From: Klebsiella pneumoniae
Lineage (GTDB): Bacteria; Myxococcota_A; UBA796; SXON01
NCBI GenBank assembly: GCA_945862325.1
Contig: CAMAXZ010000020.1
Location: 1-64,000 of the forward strand
DNA length: 64,000 bases
Direction: 5' to 3'
In this document: piece after piece, positions 49,784 to 59,543 of the stretch
How positions within the stretch are numbered: the stretch's first letter is position 1
Layout of the letters: the number at the start of each line of letters is the position of its first letter
Made by a program: the position numbers and the translations under genes
The notes under the pieces: generated by a model
Told to the model about the DNA's origin: nothing
The model's input: the letters and a program-made list of their open reading frames with translations, nothing else
Databases searched by the model: none

Positions 49784-50929
49784 ATGCAGTTCGACGTCCT
49801 GAATCCCACCCCCGAGCACGGCATGCTCCGCGAGATGGTCGCGGGCTTCACGCGCGACGAGGTCGAGCCCCAGGCCGAAGCGTTCGACCGTAAGCAGGAG
49901 CTCAACGGGCCGCTGTTCCGCCGCCTCGGCGAGCTCGGCCTGCTCGGCATCACCGTGCCCGCGGAAGAGGGCGGCGCCGGCATGGACGCCACGGCCGCCG
50001 TCATCGCCCATCACGAGCTCTCGAAGTCGGACCCCGGGTTTTGCCTGGCGTACCTGGCGCACGCGATGCTCTTCGTGAACAACTTCTATTGGTCGAGCAA
50101 CGACGCACAGAAGGCCCGGTTCCTCGGTCCGACCGTGTCGGGTGAGTGGATCGGCGGCATGGGCATGACCGAGCCGGGCTTCGGCACCGACGTGCTCGGC
50201 ATGACGACCACGGCCGTGCGCCGCGGCGACCGTTACATCCTCAACGGAACCAAGACCTACATCACCAACGGGCCGGACGGGTTCTGCTTCCTCGTCTACG
50301 CGAAGACCGACGGGAAGGTCAGCTCGTTCCTCGTCGACCGTGAGTGTCCGGGCTTCCGCACCAGCCAGCCGATCCACAAGATGGGCATGCGGGCCTCGAC
50401 GATGAGCGAGCTCATCTTCGAAGACTGCGAGATCCCCGCCGACTACCTGCTCGGGGTCGAGGGGCAGGGCCTCCATCACATGATGCGCAACCTCGAGATC
50501 GAGCGGCTCACCCTCGCCGCGATGAGCCTCGGCATCGCCGATCGGTGCCTCCAGATCATGGTACGCCACGGCGCCGAGCGCGTGGCGTTCGGGCAGCCCA
50601 TCAACCGGTTCGGGCAGATCCAACGCTTCATCGGCGAGACCTACGCCGAGACCGAGGCGGCGCGGGCGCTCATCTACCAGGTGGCGTCGTCCATCGGCCC
50701 CGATCGCCGCAACCGCCTCGGGTCCGACGCGGCCAAGCTGTTCGCGGCGCCGGTCGGAAAGCGGGCCGCGGACGCCTGCATGCAGGTGCTCGGCGGCCAG
50801 GGCTACTGCACCGAGTACCCGGTCGAACGCTTCCTGCGCGACGCGAAGCTCCTCGAGATCGGCGGCGGCACGCTCGAGAGTCACCAGAAGAACATCACGA
50901 AGGACCTCACGAAGGTGTTCGTGGCGTGA
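49784..50929 (+). CDS. Acyl-CoA dehydrogenase, isovaleryl-CoA dehydrogenase-like
   Basis: A 381-residue FAD enzyme: GMTEPGFGTDVLGM, ITNGPDGFCFLVYAKT, LGGQGYCTEYPVERFLRDAK and EIGGGTLESHQ. The catalytic base is probably the Glu in NLEIERLTLAAMSLG, the position used by isovaleryl-CoA dehydrogenase rather than the C-terminal Glu of medium-chain enzymes. Suggests leucine or branched-chain catabolism and complements the branched-chain E1 at 38281. The ATG follows GGAGG by five bases with a TTAC box 26 bases upstream. Confidence 0.88.
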   Translation: MQFDVLNPTPEHGMLREMVAGFTRDEVEPQAEAFDRKQELNGPLFRRLGELGLLGITVPAEEGGAGMDATAAVIAHHELSKSDPGFCLAYLAHAMLFVNNFYWSSNDAQKARFLGPTVSGEWIGGMGMTEPGFGTDVLGMTTTAVRRGDRYILNGTKTYITNGPDGFCFLVYAKTDGKVSSFLVDRECPGFRTSQPIHKMGMRASTMSELIFEDCEIPADYLLGVEGQGLHHMMRNLEIERLTLAAMSLGIADRCLQIMVRHGAERVAFGQPINRFGQIQRFIGETYAETEAARALIYQVASSIGPDRRNRLGSDAAKLFAAPVGKRAADACMQVLGGQGYCTEYPVERFLRDAKLLEIGGGTLESHQKNITKDLTKVFVA

Positions 50930-51243
50930 CCGGCGGCCGGGTCGCCGCGGCGCTGCTGGTCGTGCTCGGTGGGGTCCCCGCCTGCGGCGGGCCGTCGGAG
51001 GACTTCGCGACCCGGGTCGACCGCGCGTGGTGCGCGCGCCTCGCGGCGTGCGACCGCCTCGACGACTACACCTTCGCGGACGTGTCCGCGTGCGAGGACG
51101 CCTTCGCGGGCCGTGGGCTCTTGCCGGTCGGCGCGACCTGCGAAGGGGCGGACACGCCCGAAGGCGACGCGTGCATCGAGACGATCGAGGAGGGACCCTG
51201 CGAAGGCCCGCTCGATCTCTCCGTGTGCGAGGCGGCCTGTTAG
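50926..51243 (+). CDS. Small cysteine-rich lipoprotein
   Basis: A 105-residue protein beginning at a GTG that overlaps the dehydrogenase stop by four bases. The signal VTGGRVAAALLVVLGGVPACGG has lipid Cys20. The mature part has a spaced set of Cys (WCARLAAC, SACEDAF, ATCEGAD, ACIETIEEGPCEG, VCEAAC), consistent with three or four disulfides. Myxobacterial genomes are rich in such lipoproteins, typically of unknown function. It ends in a four-base overlap with the convergent gene. Confidence 0.7.
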   Translation: MTGGRVAAALLVVLGGVPACGGPSEDFATRVDRAWCARLAACDRLDDYTFADVSACEDAFAGRGLLPVGATCEGADTPEGDACIETIEEGPCEGPLDLSVCEAAC

Positions 51244-53162
51244 CCCTTCTTGCCGCCGCCGAGCCAGCTCGAGAAGATCCCCGCCGCGGCGGGGGCGGGC
51301 GCCGGGGGCGCGCGGCGATCGTGGAGCCGGAGCTCGCGTTGGGCGTCTCGGTTGTTGGGATCGCGCTCGACCGCGGCCTTCCAACGAGCGAGCGCGTCGG
51401 CGGGCTGGCCGGCGAGCTTGTACAGGTTGCCAGCGACGAACTGGACCTCCGCCGCCCGCTGCGGGGTGTTGGCCGCGATGGCGTCGAGCTGGGCCACGGC
51501 CTCCTTCGTCGGCAGTCGACGGGACAACCAACCGGCGTGCGCGGCGTTCAAGGCGTACGGCCAGGTGGCGGGGTCGAGCCGGACGGCCTCGCGCAACTGG
51601 TCGTCCGCGGCCTGCCAATCGCGGTTGCGAAAGGCGATCTCCCCCTTTCGGAAGGCCACCTTCGCCGCCGAGAACTCCTTCTCGCCGACGTACGCGCGCC
51701 CCTCCCCTCGGGCCTCGAGCACGCGGCGCGCCTCGGAGAGCCCGCCCGGCGCGCGCAGCGCGTCGTGCGCCGCGTTCACCCGAGCGAAGCACGACTCTGC
51801 GAGGGCGCGCACGTCCGGCGGCGCGCTGAAGTAGAGGTCCGGGTGGTAACGCTTCGAGATCTCGCGGTAGGCGTTGGACACGTCGTCTTCGCCGACCTTC
51901 TTGCGGTCGCCGAGCTCCAGGACGTCGATGGGGAGCGCCGTGGCGAACGCCGCCTCCGCCGCGCGGAGCTTCTCGAGTCGAGGGTCCGCCGCCTCGTCCG
52001 CTTCCGGCGCGACCGGGTCGGGATCGGCGGGTCGCGCGGCCTCGAGCGGCGCGGCGACCGACGGCGGCGACGCGCGCGTCGGCGCCACCGCGGGCGCGTC
52101 GTCGACCGCCACGAGGCCGACCGCCACGAGGAAGTCGAGGGCGCGCAGGACCTCGGCCCCCTGGTCGCCTGCCCGACGCGCGAGGGTGGACGCGGGGACG
52201 GGCTTCGCCGTGTCGCGGAGCACCCGCGCGGCGAGCGCATCGAGGCCCCACCGTGACGAGTCGGCGTCGTCGGGCACGCGCGCGAAGACCCGTCGCCCCT
52301 CGTCCCAGGACGCGGCGAGGGCTTGCGGCCGCGCGCGCCGAAGCCCGCTCGCGATCAGGCGTGGGACGGGCTCCGGCAGCGGGAAGCTTCCCGGCGGGGG
52401 GGTCCACCCCGCGTCGAACCGCACCCGGCCCTCCGCGGCGCTCGCGAGCCAGGCTCCGACCCGCGCCGCCGCCGCGCCGAGCAGGGCGGTGACGTCGTGG
52501 CCGAGCGCCACGCCCTGGCCGACGGCCTGCGCGAGAGAGCCGGCGTCCAGCGCCGGATCGACGGCGGCGAGGAGGCCGGGGAGGCCCTCGACGAACACCA
52601 CACGCCCCGCGCGGACGCCGATCTCGACGGTGTCGACGAAGTCGTCGACGGTCAGGCGGCCCGTCGCGGCGACCCGGTGCGCGAGGAACAGGACGCGCGA
52701 GGGGGGAAAGTGGTCGCTCGACCCGTCGACCCGCGCGAGAAACTCGGCGCCCTGCCACTCGTCCGGGGCGTCGTCGAGCACGACGCGGGCGGTCGGCGCG
52801 GGCGCGGCCGCCGGCGAGGTGAGCCGGCGTACCGTCGCGACGATGGCGTCGAGGTCCGCCGGCGCGTCGAGGCGCGACGCCAGGGTGACGGGGGCGCGAC
52901 GCAGCGCGGGCTCGGCGCCCGCCGGCGCGACCGCGATCATGCCGAGAGACGGCGGCGCGTCCGCCAGCGCCAGGGCGGTCACCAGGACGTCGTGGGTCGG
53001 CCCGCTGACGAGCACCGCGAGATCCACCTTTCGCCGGCTAATCGCGCCCACGGCCGCGTCGGTCGAACCGGCGGCCACGGTCTCGTGGCCCATGCCGCGC
53101 AGCGACTCGATCAGGACGGCCCTCGCCAGCGCGTCCTCGTCCAGCACGAGTATCCTGGCCAT
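51240..53162 (-). CDS. Pseudo-receiver - PATAN/DUF4388-like - J-domain - TPR protein
   Basis: A 640-residue modular protein. Residues 1-115 look like a CheY receiver (MARILVLDEDALARAVLIESL) but the phosphoacceptor Asp is Val (VDLAVLVSGP). About 140-290 resembles a DUF4388/PATAN domain (FLAHRVAATGRLTVDDFVD). About 430-500 is a J domain with intact HPD in ISKRYHPDLYFSAPPDV. The last 120 residues are TPRs (AKVAFRKGEIAFRNRDW, AEVQFVAGNLYKLAG). It may recruit DnaK/Hsp70 to a signalling or motility complex. Frz/Rom-like pathways are a guess. Confidence 0.75.
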   Translation of the reverse strand: MARILVLDEDALARAVLIESLRGMGHETVAAGSTDAAVGAISRRKVDLAVLVSGPTHDVLVTALALADAPPSLGMIAVAPAGAEPALRRAPVTLASRLDAPADLDAIVATVRRLTSPAAAPAPTARVVLDDAPDEWQGAEFLARVDGSSDHFPPSRVLFLAHRVAATGRLTVDDFVDTVEIGVRAGRVVFVEGLPGLLAAVDPALDAGSLAQAVGQGVALGHDVTALLGAAAARVGAWLASAAEGRVRFDAGWTPPPGSFPLPEPVPRLIASGLRRARPQALAASWDEGRRVFARVPDDADSSRWGLDALAARVLRDTAKPVPASTLARRAGDQGAEVLRALDFLVAVGLVAVDDAPAVAPTRASPPSVAAPLEAARPADPDPVAPEADEAADPRLEKLRAAEAAFATALPIDVLELGDRKKVGEDDVSNAYREISKRYHPDLYFSAPPDVRALAESCFARVNAAHDALRAPGGLSEARRVLEARGEGRAYVGEKEFSAAKVAFRKGEIAFRNRDWQAADDQLREAVRLDPATWPYALNAAHAGWLSRRLPTKEAVAQLDAIAANTPQRAAEVQFVAGNLYKLAGQPADALARWKAAVERDPNNRDAQRELRLHDRRAPPAPAPAAAGIFSSWLGGGKKG

Positions 53163-53215
53163 CCGCCCCCCGATCCTTTCGTTGCTCGGCGCGAGCGCGG
53201 ATCATAGTCGATCCG

Positions 53216-53228
53216 TAGAATCAGGAGG
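53216..53228 (+). promoter_or_regulatory. trxA -10 box and Shine-Dalgarno
   Basis: TAGAAT (53216-53221), a clear TANNNT -10 match, is followed directly by CAGGAGGG with the Shine-Dalgarno at 53224-53228, six bases before the GTG. Leader RNA would be short, about ten bases. It is one of the few starts here with both a classical ribosome site and a clean -10. Confidence 0.45.
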
Positions 53229-53233
53229 GCCCC

Positions 53234-53563
53234 GTGGCCAGCAAGAACGTGCACACCGTCACCGACGCCAGCTTCCAGTCCGACGTGCTCGAGAGCGACG
53301 TCCCCGTCCTCTTGGACTTCACCGCAACGTGGTGCGTGCCGTGCAAGGCCATCGCTCCCATCCTCGACGAGATCGCCGATTCGAAGCTCGGCGCGCTCAA
53401 GGTCTGCAAGATCGACATCGATCAGAACACCGACACCCCGAACAAGTTCGCGGTCATGTCGATCCCCACCCTGATGGTGTTCAAGGGCGGCAAGATGATC
53501 GACAAGCGCGTCGGCTCGGGCAACAAGGCCCAGATCGAGGCGTTCCTCGGCAAGGCGATCTGA
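53234..53563 (+). CDS. Thioredoxin with WCVPC active site
   Basis: A 109-residue cytosolic thioredoxin with LLDFTATWCVPCKAIAPIL, SIPTLMVFKGGKM (cis-Pro) and a C-terminal helix. The active site is WCVPC rather than WCGPC, so Cys34-Val-Pro-Cys37. Gly to Val would alter redox potential or partner choice. It has a strong Shine-Dalgarno. It converges on mreB with six bases between stop codons and diverges from the pseudo-receiver protein. Confidence 0.92.
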   Translation: MASKNVHTVTDASFQSDVLESDVPVLLDFTATWCVPCKAIAPILDEIADSKLGALKVCKIDIDQNTDTPNKFAVMSIPTLMVFKGGKMIDKRVGSGNKAQIEAFLGKAI

Positions 53564-53569
53564 GCCGCG

Positions 53570-54598
<1,029 letters not shown>

Positions 54599-54655
54599 CG
54601 GAGGCCCCGGGGAGGTGGGCTTTGCACGGGCGGACGCCCGCGCGGAAGGGAGCCC

Positions 54656-54685
54656 TTCATACCACACGCGCACTTGACCTGACAA
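54656..54685 (-). promoter_or_regulatory. Sigma-70-like promoter for mreB
   Basis: Reading leftward, TTGTCA (54685-54680) is followed after 18 bases by TATGAA (54661-54656). Both are close to -35/-10 consensus. The start point would be near 54649, giving a leader of about 50 bases. It is the best classical promoter in the window and contrasts with the short-leader genes. Confidence 0.55.
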
Positions 54686-54763
54686 GAGCGCGCGCCGCCG
54701 CCGTCGCCCGACTTCCGGCGAGGCCCTTGAATCCGGGGGGCGTCGGGGCTATGCGCCGGGGTC

Positions 54764-56254
54764 ATGTCGATGCTCGATAGCCTTCGTCGCGGGACGGACT
54801 CCACGTCCACCCGCATCATCCTCCTCGTCGCCATCGCCCTGTTCGCCTTCTGGGGGGTCGGCAGCGGCGGCGGCTCCGCGCGGTCGAGCACCTACGCCAC
54901 GGTCAACGGCGTGGAGATCGAGGACGTCGACTTCCGCCGCATGTTCCAGGCGCGCATGCGCACCGTGGGGCGCAACCTCGAAGGCGCGGAGCGCGACGAG
55001 CTCGCGCAGAAGGTGCTCGACGACCTCATCGCGCGCGAAGCCGTGCTGCAAGAGGCGGATCGGGTGGGCATCCGCGTGCACGACGAGGAGATCGCGCGGC
55101 GCATCCTCCAGGAGGAGAGCTTCCGCGGCGAGGACGGAAAGTTCAACGAGAAGATCTACAAGAAGGCGCTGAAGGCCCAGGGCCTCACGGACGGCAGCTT
55201 CCGCACGCTTCTGCGCGACGAGATCCGCATCGAGCGCCTCACCGACATCGCGCGCGCCGGGGTGTCGGTGTCCGAGGCCGAGGTGAAGAAGTCCTGGGAA
55301 GCCGAGAACACCTCGATCACGCTTCAGTTCGTGCGCCTCGCGCCGAGCGCCTTCCTCGCCGACGTCACCATCACCGACGCCGAGCGCGACGCGTGGGCAT
55401 CCACCCACGGCGACGCGATCAAGGCCCGGTACGACCAGGACTTCGAGCGTCGGTACAACCTCCCGAAGCGGTACACCCTCTCGTCGATCGTGCTGCGCAC
55501 CGACATCCCGGGCGTGCCCGAAGAGGACGTGAAGCAGCGCGCGGAGGCGGTGCGCGCGACGGCGGCCGGGGGCGCGGACTTCGCCGAGCTCGCGAAGCGC
55601 TGGTCGGAAGATCTCACCGCGGTGGCGGGCGGCTCGCTCGGGACGCAGGCCGCGGCGCAGCTCGACGCGGCGATCGTGACGGCGGTCGACGCGGCCGGCG
55701 CGGGCAAGATCACCGAGGTCGTACGCACGTCACGCGGCTTCCAGGTGCTGCGGGTGGAGGCCATCGAGGACGCCAAGGTCGTCTCCCTCGACGAAGCGCG
55801 GTCGGACATCGCGACCACCCTGCTGCGCGACGAGCGCCTGCCCGCCGCCATCGAGACGTTCCAGGCCACCTTCCTCGCCGCCTGGAAGGAGCGCGGCTCC
55901 CTCCCGACCGACCTCCTCGAGGCCCGCAAGCTCGTGGTCGAGGACACGGGGCCCTTCTCGCCGACCGACGGCACGATCCCGAAGATCGGCGAAAATCCCG
56001 CGCTCCAGAGCCTCCTCGCCGGCGCCGCGGCGGGGGACGTGTTCCCGGTCGCCTTCGACGTGCGCGGCTCCAAGACCCTCGTCGGGGTCAGCGCGCGCAG
56101 CGCCGCCGATCCCGCGACCTACGCCGACGCGCGCACGATGGTCCGCGCGCGCCTCTCCATGCAGGCGTGGAGCGCCTTCGAGGAGGCGTGGGTGAAGGAC
56201 CTGGTGACGCGCGCCGAGGTCGTACGAAACACGAGCTTCGTCGCAAGCAACTGA
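54764..56254 (+). CDS. PpiD/SurA-like periplasmic folding chaperone
   Basis: A 496-residue protein with one N-terminal membrane helix (IILLVAIALFAFWGVG). A SurA_N-type chaperone region follows (ATVNGVEIEDVDFRRMFQARM, DDLIAREAVLQEADRVGI), then a parvulin-like domain (YTLSSIVLRTDIPGVP, GADFAELAKRWSED, GGSLGTQAAAQL). Anchored in the inner membrane facing the periplasm, it would help fold outer-membrane and exported proteins. The parvulin His residues are mostly absent, so catalysis may be weak, as in PpiD. TATGCG box 14 bases before the ATG. Confidence 0.85.
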   Translation: MSMLDSLRRGTDSTSTRIILLVAIALFAFWGVGSGGGSARSSTYATVNGVEIEDVDFRRMFQARMRTVGRNLEGAERDELAQKVLDDLIAREAVLQEADRVGIRVHDEEIARRILQEESFRGEDGKFNEKIYKKALKAQGLTDGSFRTLLRDEIRIERLTDIARAGVSVSEAEVKKSWEAENTSITLQFVRLAPSAFLADVTITDAERDAWASTHGDAIKARYDQDFERRYNLPKRYTLSSIVLRTDIPGVPEEDVKQRAEAVRATAAGGADFAELAKRWSEDLTAVAGGSLGTQAAAQLDAAIVTAVDAAGAGKITEVVRTSRGFQVLRVEAIEDAKVVSLDEARSDIATTLLRDERLPAAIETFQATFLAAWKERGSLPTDLLEARKLVVEDTGPFSPTDGTIPKIGENPALQSLLAGAAAGDVFPVAFDVRGSKTLVGVSARSAADPATYADARTMVRARLSMQAWSAFEEAWVKDLVTRAEVVRNTSFVASN

Positions 56255-56323
56255 CAGACGGCCCGAGGCCTCGCCGCGGCCCGATCACCCCCTTGGGCGA
56301 TTGCGCCCCTCAGGTGACGTGCT

Positions 56324-56346
56324 ATGTCTACTCTTGACATGGCAAG
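56324..56346. promoter_or_regulatory. AT-rich dyads before the alpha/beta hydrolase gene
   Basis: ATGTC (56324-56328) and GACAT (56336-56340) form an inverted repeat with a seven-base gap. CTTGACATGGCAAG (56333-56346) is a near palindrome sharing the same GACAT. TTGACA at 56334-56339 resembles a -35 box, but I see no -10 at 16-18 bases. The spot lies about 190 bases upstream of the hydrolase start in the longest intergenic gap of the window. A regulator site is plausible. Confidence 0.3.
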
Positions 56347-56531
56347 ACCTGCGGCCCACCACCGCCGGCCTCGCCGCACGCTCCGGAGGACGGGCAGTTC
56401 TCGCGATCGTGGTCGCCGTTCTCCATGCTGTTCTCTCAGAAGCTGACGTCGGTCCGGGTGAATGGGACGATCGCCCCCCGACTTGCCGCGTTGTTCGTCC
56501 CCGCGTGACCTGCCCGTCCTCCCTCCCCACC

Positions 56532-57584
56532 ATGAACCCTGCACTCGATCACCGCCGCCCCTCGCTCGACCCGCGCGACAGCGTCGGCGTGTTGACGCGG
56601 CGCATCGGCGACCTCACGCTCGCCGCGGCGTGGCGGCTCCTGCACGCGGGCGACCGCGGCCCCTATGTGGTCGCGTTCGAAGACCGCCTCGATCGTCGGT
56701 ACTACACCGCCGACGACGGGTGGAGCGCCCCCATCCTGCGCTTGTCGCCCGGGGCGAGCGGGCCGCCGGTGCTCCTCGCCCACGGCCTCGGCGGCTCATG
56801 GCGCGACTGGATCCTCGCGCCGGAGACCGGCCTCGCGCGCCGGCTCGTGGCCGCGGGTCACGACGTCTGGCTCCTCGCGCACCGCGGCGATCGCGACGCG
56901 GTCGCGCCGCCGGATCCACGTCCCTTCTCCGTCGACGACATCGCGACGCGCGACCTCCCCGCCGCGCTCGACCTCGTCCGCGCGCTCACCGGCTACGACC
57001 AGGTGGTCCTGCTCGGGCACGGGTTCGGCGCGCAGCTCGCCTGTGCGCACCTTGCGCTCGGCGACATCGGGGCCGTCTCGGCGCTGGTCGCGCTCGGGGG
57101 CGCCGTCGAGCTCCGGCCGGCGGCGTCCGAGCTGCGCACGGCGGCCCTGGTGGCGACGCTGCTCCCGTCCGGCTGGGTGCTCCCGTCTCGACGGCTCGCG
57201 CAGGTGAGCACGCCCCTCGTCCGGTCGGGCGACGACCTCGCGAGCCCCGACACCCTCGGCGCGGTCGCGCGCGCGCGGATGCGCCACGGCGGCGACCTCT
57301 ACGGTGGGGTCGTGCGCCAGGTCGCGCGGTGGATCGCGGCGGGGCGGCTGACCGACGCCACCGGCAACGTGGAGCTGCTCCCGTGTCTTCCGCAGATCCC
57401 GGCGTTCGTCGCCGCGGCGGACGCCGACCCGGCGTGCCCGCCCGACGCCGCCGCCCCGCTCGCCCGGCAGCTCGGGTGCCCGCTGCACGTCATCGCCGGC
57501 GGCCACCTCGACCCCATCGCCGGGCGCACGACCCCCGAGGCGATCGAGCGCGTGCTGCTGCCGTTCCTCGCCAGCGTCGGCTGA
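56532..57584 (+). CDS. Alpha/beta hydrolase-fold protein lacking the nucleophile Ser
   Basis: A 350-residue alpha/beta hydrolase: VLLAHGLGGSWRDW (oxyanion HG), VWLLAHRGDRDA, and the nucleophile elbow VVLLGHGFGAQLAC. The elbow centre (residue 164) is Gly where GxSxG enzymes have Ser. The acid and base appear kept (VAAADADPAC and IAGGHLDPI). The ATG at 56532 was chosen for its fit to the domain start; the 277 upstream bases hold no convincing gene. Either catalytically inactive or using another chemistry. Confidence 0.75.
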   Translation: MNPALDHRRPSLDPRDSVGVLTRRIGDLTLAAAWRLLHAGDRGPYVVAFEDRLDRRYYTADDGWSAPILRLSPGASGPPVLLAHGLGGSWRDWILAPETGLARRLVAAGHDVWLLAHRGDRDAVAPPDPRPFSVDDIATRDLPAALDLVRALTGYDQVVLLGHGFGAQLACAHLALGDIGAVSALVALGGAVELRPAASELRTAALVATLLPSGWVLPSRRLAQVSTPLVRSGDDLASPDTLGAVARARMRHGGDLYGGVVRQVARWIAAGRLTDATGNVELLPCLPQIPAFVAAADADPACPPDAAAPLARQLGCPLHVIAGGHLDPIAGRTTPEAIERVLLPFLASVG

Positions 57585-57645
57585 ACGCTTGTCCAACGCC
57601 GGGGCCGTGCTTAGCTGACGCGTTCATCGTCTTCGAGGTTCCCCG

Positions 57646-59481
57646 ATGAGCGACGTCGACCCCCCCACCGCACCGGGGGGCGCGCCCCCGGCTCCGCCGG
57701 CGGCCCCCTCTCCCCGCCCGCGGTCCCGCACCGGCGCGCGGCTCCTCGTCGGCATCGTCGCGATGGGCGTCGTGACGCTCGTCGCCGCGGTGGTCGGCGT
57801 GGCCGTCCTGGCCAGCTCCGACCTCTCCGAGCTGGGGCTCGGTGAAGCGGAAGAGTCGTCCGCGGACGAGGGCTACCTCGAGGTCACGATCAACGGGTCG
57901 ATCGCGGACGCGCCGGGCGACGTCGGCCTCACGCTCGACCCGAACGACTTCCCCCTCCTCCTGACCGAGGTCGCGGCGTCCATCCGACGCGCCGCGAAGG
58001 ACGAGGCCGTCAAGGGCCTGTACCTCGAGGTCGAGAGCGCGCCGGGCGGCTGGGCGGCCACCCAGGAGCTGCGCGCCGCGCTCGTCGATTGGCGCGCGAG
58101 CGGCAAGCCGTGCCACGCGTGGTCGCAAGGCTACGACAACAAGGCGTACTACCTCGCGTCCGCGTGTGACGACGTGTACCTGGCCCCCGCCGGCATCATG
58201 CTGGTGAACGGGTTCGAGGTCACCGGCGAATACTACGCGGGCACCCTCGAGAAGGTGGGCGTCAAGGCCAACCTCGAGCACGTCGGTGACTTCAAGAGCG
58301 CCGTCGAGCCCTACGAGCGCACCGGCCCTTCCGACGCGGCGTCGCTCGCCACGAACGAGCTGCTCGACGCCCTGTACGAAGAGTTCGTCGCCGGGGTCGC
58401 CGAAGGCCGTGGCCTGACGCCCGAGGCCGTGCGCGCCCTGATCGACGACCCGCCCATGGCCCCCGAGGCCGCCGTGGCGGCCGGCCTGGTGGACGCGCTC
58501 GAGTACCGCGACGCGATCCGCGAGGGGAAGGCTGGAAAAGAACGGATCAAGGTCCGCAAGTACCGCGCCCCCGAGCCGTCGATGTTCGCGAGTCCCAAGG
58601 TGATCGCCGTCGTCCATGCCGAGGGGCAGATCGTCAGCGGCGAATCGGGCAACCCGGTGTTCGGGGGCTCCGTCGTGGGCGACGAGACGGTGGTGGGCAC
58701 CCTGGACGACCTGAGCGAGGACGAGTCGGTCGTCGCGGTGGTGCTGCGGGTCAACTCCCCGGGCGGAAGCGGTCTCGCGAGCGACAACATCTGGCACGCG
58801 ATCGAGCGGCTGCAGGCGGAGGGCAAGCCCGTCGTCACCTCCATGGGCGACTACGCCGCATCCGGCGGGTACTACATCGCCGCCGGCACCGACCACATCG
58901 TCGCGGAGCCGAGCACGATCACCGGCAGCATCGGCGTGTTCGGCGGCAAGATGAACGTCGCCGGCCTCTACGAGAAGCTCGGCATCACGACGCACACCTG
59001 GAAGCGCGGCGAGCAGTCCGGGTTGCTGAGCCCGACGAGCGACTTCTCGGAGCCGGAGCGGGCGAAGTTCCGCACCTACCTCGAATCCTTCTACACCACG
59101 TTCCTGGCCCGCGTCAGCGACGGCCGCAAGATGGAGCGCGACGCGGTCCACGCCGTGGCCCAGGGCCGGGTCTGGACCGGCCGCCAAGCGCTGGAGCGTG
59201 GTCTCGTCGACGGTCTGGGCGGTCTGGACACGGCGATCGCGAAGGCCGAGGAGCTCGCGAAGCTCGAGGACGGCGTCGAGGTCCGGGTCGATCGCTACCC
59301 CAAGCGCAAGACCTTCCTCGAACAGCTCGCGGAGGACCTCCAGCCCGAGGTGTCCGCGCCCATCGAGCTGCGGCTGCTGCCCGGCGGCGCCGAGCTCTGG
59401 GCCGAGGCGCTCACCCTCGCGCGCGTCCTGGAGGACGGGGGCGTCGCGGCGATGCTGCCGATGCGCCTCGACGTTCGCTGA
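57646..59481 (+). CDS. sppA: Signal peptide peptidase SppA (long form)
   Basis: A 611-residue membrane-bound Ser/Lys protease. A Pro-rich N-terminus precedes a membrane helix (about 33-56). The two-domain SppA body has the general-base Lys at 166 in GYDNKAYYLASACDDVYL and the nucleophile Ser at 406 in YAASGGYYIAAGTDHIVAEP. RVNSPGGSGLAS forms the oxyanion wall. Length and layout match the 67 kDa E. coli type. It digests released signal peptides in the membrane. Shine-Dalgarno CGAGG, with a TTAGCT box 34 bases upstream. Confidence 0.92.
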   Translation: MSDVDPPTAPGGAPPAPPAAPSPRPRSRTGARLLVGIVAMGVVTLVAAVVGVAVLASSDLSELGLGEAEESSADEGYLEVTINGSIADAPGDVGLTLDPNDFPLLLTEVAASIRRAAKDEAVKGLYLEVESAPGGWAATQELRAALVDWRASGKPCHAWSQGYDNKAYYLASACDDVYLAPAGIMLVNGFEVTGEYYAGTLEKVGVKANLEHVGDFKSAVEPYERTGPSDAASLATNELLDALYEEFVAGVAEGRGLTPEAVRALIDDPPMAPEAAVAAGLVDALEYRDAIREGKAGKERIKVRKYRAPEPSMFASPKVIAVVHAEGQIVSGESGNPVFGGSVVGDETVVGTLDDLSEDESVVAVVLRVNSPGGSGLASDNIWHAIERLQAEGKPVVTSMGDYAASGGYYIAAGTDHIVAEPSTITGSIGVFGGKMNVAGLYEKLGITTHTWKRGEQSGLLSPTSDFSEPERAKFRTYLESFYTTFLARVSDGRKMERDAVHAVAQGRVWTGRQALERGLVDGLGGLDTAIAKAEELAKLEDGVEVRVDRYPKRKTFLEQLAEDLQPEVSAPIELRLLPGGAELWAEALTLARVLEDGGVAAMLPMRLDVR

Positions 59482-59513
59482 CGGCCCGTCCGCGCCGGGG
59501 TTAGTCCCGGCGC

Positions 59514-59543
59514 ATGCCTCGCCCGCCGGTCCGGCCGCGATGA
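59514..59543 (+). other. Nine-codon leader ORF with ATGA overlap
   Basis: ATG at 59514 opens nine codons (MPRPPVRPR) and stops at TGA 59541-59543, which overlaps the ATG of the sulfatase-fold gene at 59540. TTAGTC has its TA at 59502, exactly 12 bases before the mini-ORF ATG, and no Shine-Dalgarno precedes 59540. A leaderless mini-ORF that delivers ribosomes to the main start is a plausible reading. The peptide is Pro/Arg-rich. Confidence 0.35.

Noticed and set aside
56334-56339. TTGACA as -35 of a strong promoter
   Set aside because: No acceptable -10 is seen 16-18 bases downstream. Kept only as part of a dyad.
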